Shown: in pieces, positions 1 to 10,400 of the stretch
Layout of the letters: each line of letters opens with the position of its first letter
Position numbering within the stretch: the stretch's first letter is position 1
Assembly: GCF_030253575.1 (NCBI RefSeq)
Contig: NC_080564.1
Coordinates: forward strand, 8,352,501 to 8,416,500
Reading direction: 5' to 3'
DNA length: 64,000 nt
From: Rhododendron vialii
Lineage: Eukaryota; Streptophyta; Magnoliopsida; Ericales; Ericaceae
Translations under genes and position numbers: made by a program
Notes under the pieces: model-generated
Database searches by the model: none
Seen by the model: only the letters and a program-made list of their open reading frames with translations
What the model was told of the DNA's origin: nothing

Positions 1-354
1 GGAACGATCCACGTTCCAGCTAACATAGTCCGTGGTAATGATGATAGTTAATGGTAAATGAGGTTAAACCAGAAAAGTGTTTGAATAGGAGACCAGTTTC
101 AAAATCGATGAACAGAATTCATTAGACATGTTCAACTCGGATAAACTTCTTTTGCTAGTGAGAGGGTAATTGTATTATAAATGCAACCCTGATAGAGTAA
201 GAGCAGGCCACGAGACTAACTATGATTTACTTATACTGGTCATGAACTATGAAACTAACTTATACTGGTCATGTTCCCAAGTAGTGATATGGGAACAGAT
301 TTTTGACATAATGATGTGGCTCGTTGTGGTTCTCTCATTTCCAACTTAAAGTTA

Positions 355-618
355 GGCTGCATTCTTTTGAACTTAACTTAAATTTAGGAGTTTTGTCCTT
401 ATTTGAATATTTTTTCGTATTTTTTAGTTTTGCACCAAACTTTTGTGGGTTATAGATTTGTCTGGACGAAAGAAATCGGAAAAGTAATTTTTTTTTTACT
501 TGTATCCAAGTATTTTGAGAAATAACCACTTTTTAGCAAAAATTTACTAACAAATGCGAAAAAAATTCAAATAAGGACAAAATTTCAAGATTTAAGTTAA
601 GTTCAAAAGAACGCAGCC
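355..618. mobile_element. Tourist-like MITE
   Basis: The element starts GGCTGC and ends GCAGCC. Its inverted ends run about 60 bp; the arms read GGCTGCATTCTTTTGAACTT and its reverse complement with few mismatches. It is flanked by TTA on both sides (352-354 and 619-621), the 3-bp target duplication typical of PIF/Harbinger Tourist MITEs. No coding capacity. The class assignment rests on size, TIR and TSD only. Confidence 0.7.
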
Positions 619-640
619 TTAATCACTTGGTTTAACAAAA

Positions 641-912
641 ATGTCACTGTCGCTTAATCCTCAATGGAGTTTATGTATGAAAATGATGTCGACGAGTACT
701 AACTTTGGCAATGGTGATCAGGTACTGGAGGTTCAGATTCCGGGTAAGAGAGTAGTAGACGCAACTGCATTTTGGAATGGTTTGCAAGGTCAACCGTTGA
801 AGTTGCAGTAATGGCGGTGTTTTCATTCAGAATTTCAGATGGCTATGCAAGTTTTCTGTACAAGAATCCAATGGCAAAAGCATCTGATGAAGCAAACAAA
901 GGTTCAGCCTAG
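641..912 (+). other. Possible gene remnant with two overlapping open frames
   Basis: One frame (ATG 641 to TAA 809-811) gives 56 residues with coding-like composition, including IPGKRVVDATAFWNGLQG. A second frame, open from about 739 and closed at TAG 910-912, gives a tail including FRISDGYASFLYKNP. The switch from one frame to the other could mark an old frameshift in the last exon of a gene lying to the left of the window. I do not recognise the family. A chance open frame remains possible. Confidence 0.22.
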
Positions 913-1781
913 TTAGAATTGCACTAGGTGAGAGATTTTTCATTTATTTATTTTTCCTGTTGACCTAGTTAGAACTTCTGAAACGAACTGAGTTTTGATC
1001 AGATGGTATGGTATGAATCTGTGGAATTCAGACAATATTAGACCTATTAAATTCTCAAGTTATTTTCCTTAATATGAATCTTGACTTGATCAAGGGCGGT
1101 TCCAGAATTTCATGTGACAAATTTTTGTAATGCAAAACTCTATGTAAAACAATTTTTTTAAGTGGTCAAAAACTTTATGAATCTAGTTTATTTCATTTTG
1201 TTGAGCTTAATTATCTACTTAGCTACTTATTCGCAAATTTAAGTAAATTTTTATTTACTTTGACTAGACCCACTGCAGATAATAGTGAAGAATTTTTTTT
1301 TAAAAAAAAACGTGAAAGAACACACAAAATTTTAGTACAATTTTTGGTTTGCTTCGACTTGGACCCCCTCAATACCTAGTAAGCCGCCCATGGACTTGAT
1401 CATGTTGTGTGGTTTTCCATGTGTTGGTGAGTGTTAATGGTGACTCCAGGAATTCGATCAGTGGTGTCGTTTAATAATTTTGTTGTAAAGTCATAATATA
1501 TCTACCGTATAGAAATGAATCTGCACTTCTCAATTATTATTTTTTTTCTAATTTATCATTAATAATAGGAATTTTGATTTGTGATGTCATTTAATAATCT
1601 GAACTTCTCAATTACTGGAGTACTATATTAAAGAAGAATTGCTACTAAGAGGAATTTTGTAGTAAATGAAAACATTAATACTATAATTAAAGTCTAATTA
1701 AGTAGTACAGTGCAAGTGAAAAATATACCAAAAAAAAAGTCAAATGGCTTTTATTAGTATCTTTATAGGAGTAAGCTCAAA
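913..1781. other. AT-rich stretch without recognised feature
   Basis: AT-rich non-coding DNA with short A and T runs and no open frame of note. Phrases such as TTTAATAATTTTGTTG and TTTAATAATCTGAAC recur near 1470 and 1590, suggesting degraded repeat DNA. I see no gene or RNA here. Confidence 0.5.
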
Positions 1782-1985
1782 GGTTAGTCCGGTTGATTGG
1801 TAAGTTTGCTCTCCAAAGCCCGCACAATTAATTAGGATTCGATTCTTGAGGTCAGACCGCAAAAAAGTAATTTCTTGTAAATTTCCTTGTTCCAGCGTGA
1901 ATAATCCACCTTTGACTGGACTTGGAAGAGAATTAGTTAAGATGCGTGTCAACTAACCAAACACCCCTAACCGTAAAAAAGAAAA
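1782..1985 (+). mobile_element. tRNA-derived SINE, copy 1
   Basis: A tRNA-like head (GGTTAGTCCGGTTGATTGG) is followed by a B-box-like GATTCGATTC near 1837, a body ending in ACCCCTAACCGT and an A-rich tail near 1975-1985. The body matches the copy at 2205-2389 almost word for word (ATTTCTTGT, GCGTGAAT, CCTTTGA, AGAGAATTA). No protein is encoded; such elements depend on LINE enzymes for movement. Confidence 0.55.
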
Positions 1986-2204
1986 GATTGTTCAAGAGCC
2001 TCAGATTTCAAAACTGCATCATAACAAAGCCTAATACTGCAGAGAAATAAGTGAAGTACTCTTAATATGGAGTCTAGAAATGTATCTATAACTTATCTAC
2101 CAGGAGGTTAGGACCTACCCCACCCAATAGTAGGTAGGTACGAAAGTAAAATTATTGTTTATACATAGGCCTCTCAAGTAGAAAATGAGTCACTTCAAAT
2201 AGGT

Positions 2205-2389
2205 TTTTGCGCCCCACATGTCCACACAATTAAGCAGTGGTTCGATTCTTGGGGTCAGGCCGCAAGAAATTAATTTCTTGTGAATTTCGTTGTCCCGGCG
2301 TGAATGGCCTGCCTTTGATCGGATCTGAGAGAGAATTAATTAAGGTGCGCCTAAGCTAATCCAGAAAACCCTAACCGTCGAAAAAAAAA
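2205..2389 (+). mobile_element. tRNA-derived SINE, copy 2
   Basis: It carries a clear B box, GGTTCGATTCTTG (2239-2251), a body homologous to 1830-1980 and an A9 tail at 2381-2389. The A-box side is more degraded than in copy 1. The two copies lie about 250 bp apart in the same orientation. Confidence 0.55.
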
Positions 2390-2544
2390 TCTTCATAGGA
2401 GTAGCTTTTTAGGCTTCTACTATTTTTTACATTCAGAGAAATCAGATGGAAGTTGATACACTTCTGAAAAATATAGGGCAATAATTTTGACACTTCACTT
2501 TTTGATAATTACAATCTAATAATATTTGCCTTTTCGTGTTCTTG

Positions 2545-2565
2545 CCCCCCCCCCCCCCCCCCCCC
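2545..2565. repeat. Poly-C/poly-G homopolymer run
   Basis: Twenty-one consecutive C residues. Such runs are unstable in replication and sequencing, so the exact length may be a reading error. A tight A-rich run follows. Confidence 0.9.
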
Positions 2566-3258
2566 AAAAGAAAAAAATTGAAGTCTAATAAGCGTTCTTG
2601 CCATGTGTATTTTGAAACTCCCCTTTCAAAAAAGAGAAGTGTGATTATCAAAAAGTGTAGTGCCGAAATCAATTGCAATACTACCAAAATGTATGGCTTT
2701 AAAAGTTTTCTTGTACTGGTGTCAACTAGTGGTAGGTCTAAAAAATGAAAAAAAAAAAAAAAACTCGATAATTGTTGGGATTTTTTGGACGGGTGGGTTC
2801 ACTTGACACCATAAGCTTCCAAACAGAGTCGCCCATGCTCAGCAGAGTGGTTTTCTAGATACTTGGGTTGGAAATTGTTGAATATATCATGCTCTTGAAA
2901 TACCGTCACGTGGTACTTCGAAGACTCTCACCACCAAATATTCACATTGGGTTCGCACATTTAGTACTGGGCCTTGCATAAATATGCGGTGATAGGGAGA
3001 CACTTGAAACACCATGACGGTTCTTCAAGAGCATTTCATAAGCCTATAAAAAAAAAAAAAAAAAAAAAAGAGCATTTAATAATTTTTCCTTTATTTGGGT
3101 CTGTGGTTTAACTTCTTGAGGAAGCACTGCCGATTGGATAGCATCTGGGCAGCAAAATGATTTTGCTAGCTGGCATAATCGAATGAGAAAAAAAGGAAGA
3201 AGAGGAAATGGTCCAAAACTTAACAAAATGGCTCAAAGAGAACTACAAAGTCTACATA
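2566..3258. other. Non-coding stretch with A-tracts
   Basis: It contains A-tracts at about 2748-2762 and 3048-3069 and otherwise unremarkable AT-rich sequence. No supported gene. Confidence 0.5.
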
Positions 3259-3425
3259 CACGCCAATGGGCTTTAGTCCAGTTTGTATCTCCTGGCTCTC
3301 CCTATGTGGTTGGCCAGGGTTCAAGCCCGTCGTGGGCGTTTAAGATTTACGGCTATGAATAACGTCTGAAATCCCCTGTGCACTTACCTACTAACACCCC
3401 CGCTGATGTTGGCAAAAAAACAAAA
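3259..3425 (+). mobile_element. tRNA-derived SINE, different family
   Basis: A perfect-looking B box, GGTTCAAGCCC, sits at 3318-3328, about 60 bp after a tRNA-like start, followed by an unrelated body and an A-rich end (3414-3425). It lies just upstream of the likely first exon of the HMA gene and could contribute to its promoter region. Confidence 0.45.
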
Positions 3426-3548
3426 AGTCTATATACACAACTCTCAACCACAACTCCAATATAATTGGGTCCAGAGCCGTTCGATGCATGTGCATTCACA
3501 TTCATCGAACGGTTGCGGACACAGTTACGGTGAAGAGTGGGCCTAAAA

Positions 3549-6500
3549 ATGGAACCAGAATTCAAGAATATCAGACAGACCCTATCACGAGGAAATTGTG
3601 TACGTACTCTGCATGAAAATGGAAATCATGGTCTGTCCGTGGCCGTCGGATATCTCACCCTTTGTCAAATCAATACCTCTCTCTCTCTCTCTCTCTCTCC
3701 TCTATTGGTTGATGGCTTGATATATGCTTCTGGAACAACCTTCTGGGGAAAACTTTGCTTAAAGAAGCAAAAGTTGGAAAGTGAAGGTGAAGAGAAAACA
3801 GGAAATTGTCGAGCGCCGCAAACATAGGCCGATAGCGAAAATGTCCACAAATGGATTTTCCGACCTCCCGATAATTGAAGCCCCAATTCAAGTCTGGATC
3901 GACCTCTACATTCAACTTCTGCCTTTTTTTTTATAGCAAAATGTTTTTTTTGCTCATGTTTTTTTATTCTTTTTTTTCTCCAACTGTTTGCAACTTGAGG
4001 AAAGAAAGAGACAAGAAGAGGAAACAGTTAATTTTCCTCTTTAATGGTTAGGAAAGGGAAGCAGAAGTTACCAAGGAAAACCAATGAAAAGTTATTTCCC
4101 TCCTCTTTCCTTTCCTTGTTTGGAACATGTGGGGAAAAGAAGGGAAAGTTAAAAAAATTTCCTTCCCTTGTTTGGTTTGAGGGAGAAGAGACGAGAAAAT
4201 GGCAAAGTAGGATTCCAACCACAGTGAAATTTTTCCCATTCTTTTTTCTCCCATTTTCCTTCTTAATTATTTCCCCTTTCTCTCCCCACTTTTCACAAGT
4301 TCCAAACAGACCTTTTTTGTCTATTTATTTGTTGGTCTCATTGATATTAGCACTTTTTTCTTGCCCTTTTTCTCTTTAAAGCCAAACAGGTGAACAGTAC
4401 TTTTCTTCCCACTTCCCATCTTTGTTTGCAAAACCAAACAAAGAAAGGGACCTATTTTTGCTTAGAACTTCTCTCTCACCGTCTCTGCCTATTCTCTTTC
4501 ACTTCCACAAGTTCTAAAACAAACTTTGTTTCCTTTCTTGTCCCCTCAAATTTGCCTCCTACTTTTGGGTCTTGGGTTTATTTGACATGTGAATAATAAA
4601 AACCTTGTTTGGGGACAGGTTCAAGTGCTGAAGATGCACATCAACTGTGGAGGATGCAAGCGCAAAGTCAAGAAACTCCTGCGCAGAATCGAAGGTAACT
4701 TAACTTGCCAATACACTGTTAGATAACGCCCTCTGGACCTCTATTGTGCTATGCATTTACAATTGCATTGCGATTACTGACCCGAAGTACGCGATCTCGA
4801 TCTACAAAATCAATAAAGAACGCGAGAACACGAGATATGTACGTTGCTCACCTGGGTGTGTATGGTGGTGGGTTTTGTTACCTTTCCCAGTCTCGGCCTC
4901 GGCCTTGGCCCTGTGCCTTCATAAAAGGTCCTGGACAGTTTCCCTGGAAGTACAGTAGGATTCAGGACCCATTATTTTGACCACACCTTTCATTAGCTGG
5001 GTACTGAAAGGCTCAAGCCAATAGTTGGCTGTAGTGCGGACTAAGATGGCAATCTACTCCGTCCTGCCCCAACCCCGTCCAGTTCGGATGGCTCCCCGGC
5101 ATTTCTCTTGGATTTCGGGAAGAATAATGGATCTTCTTGGGAGCGGTTTGGGGTTGCCCCGAAATAGTTTTATAGGTTCATGACTAAACTATTGCCACAT
5201 TGCGACTCATGCTCATTTGAGATTAGAGAAACACTATTTGACATTTCCCTCATTCATCGTGTAACCTCATTTGCATCTATCTTACTACGTGGTACGAATC
5301 CGAGTTTTGTTTTGGAGGGATTTTCCATGGCCCTTAATAGCCGCGTACTTGAGTTGTAGCAAAATTGTTCTTGCTCCGAACAAGTTGTTCGACGTAGAGA
5401 TGGGAGACAAAAAATCATTTCCCGTTACATTTTTGATGGGTTAAGTGCAATCCGCCCTCGCTCTGTTCCATTGTTAATCCTTGCCGGACTCCTATAACTT
5501 TGTTCTTCACTTTTATGGATCCTTATCTCCCGTCGTAGAATCCGCTAGTTTCTGAAATATTGTCGACCTAAAGCGCAAGCACATGGGATTATCTTGTTCG
5601 TCGAAAAAAAAAACGTAAGCATATAAGTGCGTGTGTGTATAAACGCATGTAGGAGGTGAAAAAATCTGTGTTACATTTTCACAAGCAAAGCAATCTTTTC
5701 ATTTTGAACTTTATCATCAAAGTTTTATAGGCCTTACCTCCAAGTTAAAGAAAGATTCATAACCACCATTGGTCTCTGTTTCTCATCTTCTATTGTTATT
5801 TAAACTTCCTCATGTACAGAATGTCTAATTAGCAACTCGCCACCTTCTCTCTCAAAACAAAATGACCAAGATTGTGGATGCAACCAAGTACATATTCTTC
5901 CCTGCACTGTAAAATTGTAATTAATTTTGATTTCTTTTTTGAAATTCAGGTGTTTATAAGGTGGAAATAGATACAGAACAAGATAAAGTCACTGTCACAG
6001 CTACCGTAGATTCTGATACTTTAATCAAGAAGTTGGAGAAATCAGGTAAACATGCAGAGATTTGGCCTCCAAACAACTACCACCAAATCCAGCCCAACCA
6101 AGAACAGGCCTTTGCTGATTGGATCAAATATGGAAAGGTCCAGAACCAAATTCGGGGTCCCATAAAGGGCTTGAGAGGCACCAAAAGAAGGCCTATGATG
6201 GGCCCACCATGTGGCCCAGAAGTTGATGATGAGTGGGCCTATTATGGGCATCTGAACCAGGACATAGGAAGGAGGCAGCAGCCTTTCACGGCAAATACAG
6301 TGGTGGACAACGTGCATATGGGTGCTATAGATGGATATAGCATGGATGGTGATGGCAACATGAAGTCAATGATGGGTTTTCAAGGTTTTAGTGCCAGTGA
6401 TACAGGGTTGCCATCGTTCGAACACCATCACCCTCCACCATACATGATCCTGAGCAACATGCAAGGCCGACCCCACTACAAGCAATCTCCAATGATGAAC

Positions 6501-6794
6501 ATGGACACGTATGGCATGCAACCGATGAACAACCCAATGATGAACATGGATACGTATGTTATGCAACCGATGAACCACCCAATGATGAATATGGACACGT
6601 ACGGCATGCAACCGATGAACCACCCAATGATGAACATGAACACATATGGCATGCAACCGATGAACAACCCAATGATGAGTCAATACATGCACGTGCATCA
6701 ACCCCAGAGGACCAATTATGCAGCTTCTCCTGTTACTCCAAACAATGACTTTTATGGCAACTTCAGCTATGTACCATACATGGCAAATATGTAG
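3549..6794 (+). CDS. HMA-domain metal-binding protein (HIPP/HPP type)
   Basis: Plant HMA proteins of this family bind heavy metals through a CxxC pair and act in metal homeostasis and stress. Proposed exons: 3549-3599, 4619-4694, 5950-6794, giving 323 aa. Exons 2 and 3 are secure: together they encode an HMA fold with C27-G-G-C30, then the family signature EGVYKVEIDTEQDKVTVTATV and a KKLEKSGKHAEIW end. Donor GTAACT and acceptor ATTCAG flank the second intron in matching phase 1. Exon 1 (ATG 3549, donor GTACGT at 3600) is an inference: it is in phase, but the short N-terminus is poorly conserved. Residues 224-283 are four copies of a 15-residue Met-rich repeat. The C-terminus ends PYMANM, so it lacks the CaaX prenylation box of true HIPPs. 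The lower-confidence part is exon 1. Confidence 0.85.
3680..3701. repeat. (CT)n microsatellite
   Basis: Eleven or so CT units, in the proposed first intron (or 5' region) of the HMA gene. Intron 1 (3600-4618) is otherwise rich in A/G runs and TTTCC/GGAAA motifs, with no other feature that I can support. Confidence 0.85.
6492..6671 (+). repeat. 45-bp tandem coding repeat, four units
   Basis: Units 6492-6536, 6537-6581, 6582-6626 and 6627-6671 each encode MMNMDTYGMQPMNNP with one or two substitutions (Val for Gly, His for Asn, Asn for Asp). The period is an exact multiple of three, so copy-number change would keep frame. Each unit has five Met residues spaced one to four apart. Confidence 0.95.
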
Positions 6795-7330
6795 AAGGAG
6801 AATAACATATCATAAAATGAGAGTGCAGAGAAAAAAAAAAGCTGGATAGCAAAGCGATGGTGATGAACTGGGAGAACTATGTTCGTAATCAAGAATCAGC
6901 TATACTAATTTGTGATACAATCTCAGGTTGGGTTACATTAAGTCTAACTATTGCCTTAGTCATTAGATATGGTTATTATAAATCGCTTCTACATTTTATT
7001 GCGTCTATTGAGCCTGCAAGAGAATTCCGTTGCACCACCAAAAAAAAAAAAGGTCTATTTAGCCTGCTAATGTGACACTTATTCATGGAACTAAACAAGA
7101 CTCACAACAATGAGAGGACTTTTGCAATCATCATTGCCCTACATTTATAGAAGAAAGAAAGAAATTGCATGCTTCCTTTATTTAAAGTAGTCTTTGCTTA
7201 GTCTAGTAAACATCACAACAAAATGAAAAGACAGGAAAAAAAGAAGAAAAACACTAATGTTTTATATCATACTCCCATGGTAACTTCAACCTAGTAGTAA
7301 GACCACGCATATACTTATGTCTGAAGAATA
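6795..7330. other. Convergent intergenic region
   Basis: This separates the 3' ends of the HMA gene (+) and the pyridoxal kinase gene (-). It must hold both 3' UTRs. AT-rich with A-runs at 6828-6840 and 7041-7051. No open frame with recognisable product. Confidence 0.6.
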
Positions 7331-7496
7331 CATGCGATTGATACTATTGTTCAATGTAGCACTCAATTCAGATGTATCTCTCGGTCATGTATTTGACCTG
7401 TGGGTGACGAATGTATGTGATTGATACTATTGTTCAATGTAGCACTCAATTCAGCTGTATCTCTCAGCCATGTATTTGACCTGTGGGTGACGAATG
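7331..7496 (-). repeat. 83-bp tandem duplication over the 3' end of pyridoxal kinase
   Basis: Two 83-bp units, 7414-7496 and 7331-7413 (transcription order), differ at only a few positions. The first holds the last 15 codons, the stop and early 3' UTR. The second repeats the same codon string and a stop (ATACATCTGA) inside the 3' UTR. Confidence 0.9.
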
Positions 7497-10400
7497 TCGT
7501 CTTGGCTCTGTATTAATCGAATCTCCAAACTGCTTGATTCAGGATCGTATCCCGCCATTTTGTAGTCACTCAATGTCCTCTGCAGAAGTGCCTGCAAATA
7601 TTGGAAACAACCTAGCGATCACTCAATATAAATAGAAAAACTAAGGTCCAATGGTCTGACCAAACACAAACATCCGGGAAGTGTAAAACATTTCAGAATA
7701 AAAGACAAAACACAAACACCAATATCGAGATATATATTTAAACACTCCCTATTTAGCCTCTCGCATTCCTCGTGTAAAAGACCAAGATGGTGGCTAAAAG
7801 CAGTGGAGCAGGAATATTCCCAGAAAAATGGAAAAACATGATAAAGAGGACCCCCAACCCCTAGCATAGAAAATCCAGTAACTCGGAGTTCCTCATCTAT
7901 ACTCATATTATCCGATCCTTTACGACTTCCAAATTTAGACTGAGCTAATGCAAAATTATCAACCACTACAAAAATAATGTCATTTGTGCATACACAAAAG
8001 ACACCCCAAGCAGGCCTTATGGGTGAGTATCTTTAGAAGAGATCAAACACTTCATATATAAAACAGCAAACCAGGAATACCTGCAAGCTTGATACAGCAA
8101 GCTCTGCTGCTTTGTCAAGATTATCAGGATATTTCTACAAAGCATAAAAGTAGATTTGTATTAGAAACAACATAATAGGGGCAAAAATGTCTCTGGAGTT
8201 ACGGCAATAGTTATTGGTTTTACATTGCTCCATCCAAGTAATAGTGCAGTCATTAGATCCCCTGTTCCCTACAGAAGCATGTACATGTCTCCATCAGATT
8301 AAGTGAAAATAGAAAAAGAGTTGCTCCTACAGCATCGAACTTACACCAACGATAAACGAAATACCTAAAGTATATGATAGGTAACATGTAGAAATAACAA
8401 AGTGGACAAAAACAGAAAGTGTTGAGAAAATTATCAACTTGTAACATGGATAGGCATAAAGAAGGAATAAAGCCTGTTAGTGCAGTGAAACAGATAAAGC
8501 CTTTACACGTTTCCCATATATACACTCAAAAGTTGACAAAATGGTTTGATATCAATCATGAACTAAACCGGTACAGGGACAATGAAAAGCTTAAGGCATA
8601 CCATCAAATTTTCGTGTATACGAATAAATTAAGCAAACCAAGAGCCATTATAAATGTAGTGCTCACTTTGGGTTAGGCCGACAAGGTAACACTATAATAT
8701 CTCAAACTTGAATAATGTAGCAACATTCTCCACTACAGGCACAAACAAAATGCAAGAATAATTGGTCGCTCAAGTTCACCCTAGACCACAAGGCAGTGAA
8801 ACTATTTGTGCTCCTTGTATTTGCCACAGAATGATTAGAAGCAATAGGCAGGCCACCTTGAAGAAACTTTCAGTAGAGGAGGGGTTGAGCCTGGAGTGTT
8901 TTTGTGGACTATTCATGTTAAAAGTTTCAAAGGGAAACTAATCTGCGACTTCGACTGGAGGTCCAGAAGATTGTCCTGTGAAATAGCAGCAAAATTAAGG
9001 TGGTATATTTGTCCATGGAATGGCCAGTGCAGAGCCAATACCTGAATGAGAGAGTCAGGCATCTATGGCAGGGGTGGCTGGACGGGAACCGTTACAAATT
9101 CGAGTTGCGATTCAATTCTCGTTTGTCATTATAAAATCTGGAGGTAGAAGTGGGATACTGGATACCATGAAATTTGTATTTTTTAGTTGCAACAAAGGTG
9201 TAGAGGAGTCATAAAAAATGACAGAAGGCTATTGATGTCCAATGAAACATCTGCAATAATGTTCTTATATTCAATGACACGATATATGTAAGCTACAGAG
9301 GAGCGTCATTTGTGATGCCTGGTAACTTTGTCTCGAGGATAGCTTCTGAGCTGCACGAGTCATTGCTGATATCCTAATTTTTTCTGGTTCAAGTTATTAT
9401 GACTCGAGTTGTCCCTATTTCCAAACGCTAAACTATATACTGCTCTCAGAAGAAGGCATTAGATTCTTATGAGGCATCTTCACTATAATATCTTTTTCTA
9501 TCCTTGACCTAATAATAGTTCTTAACCCAAGATGTTCACAATTTGTTTCATCGCTGTGGATTTCAAACCTCCCAACATTCTATTGAGGCATATCCCCTTG
9601 TGATGACTGCACAATTATAAATAGATTATATTTATTGTCACCATCACTGGTATGAATTTTACATGGGTGCAATAGTATTCCACTGAGATTCATTTTAAGT
9701 GATGTACGTTCTTTCATCCAGGTAAGCAATCTTCTAACCATTTTTGATAAACCATAGCTTGCTTTCTGTCAGCACAACTCAGTCCATGGGAATAAATATG
9801 GCTCTAAGTATACGAGTATTGAGCATCATATGACAAAAGAATTCGATAAGCCAAAAAAAATCACTGTGCACTTTACAAGAGGCCCAGTCCATTCATAAGG
9901 CTACATATGCCACAAAAGAAAGCCATACCTTTACAACCTGAGTCTAAGAATGGATACGAGACACTAGGAGTTCCCGGAAACAAAAATGTAGGTTTCCCTG
10001 TTATTGCTAAAACTCATGCTAGATTATTCATGCATGCTCTTACTTCTTAAGAATGAAAGTAACTATTCAGAAGATTCTTCTTTCGCTACAATCACATACC
10101 GTGAAATATGCAGGAATTTTGGGTATCGCAATCCTGAATTGTTCAGGTGACTTACCCTGTCGTGTATAAGAGCCAAATGCAAGAAAATTTTCATTAGTTA
10201 ACAGGAAAGAAATAACTTCATAATAGATCACAGGATATAACTTGACATGACCAAATTCATGATTTGAAGACCAAAAAGAACAAAAACAATGAAGTCCATT
10301 AGTCATAATACAGAATTGCACCAGACGCAATAAAATATTCTCTCCGTTCCTAATTAAGAGTCCATCTTTTCTTTTTTGGATGTTCCAAAATCATTGTCCA

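Noticed and set aside
6042..6701. Minus-strand open frames, some His-rich, opposite the HMA gene repeats
   Set aside because: They are the antisense of the Met-rich repeats and have no exon structure or known domain.
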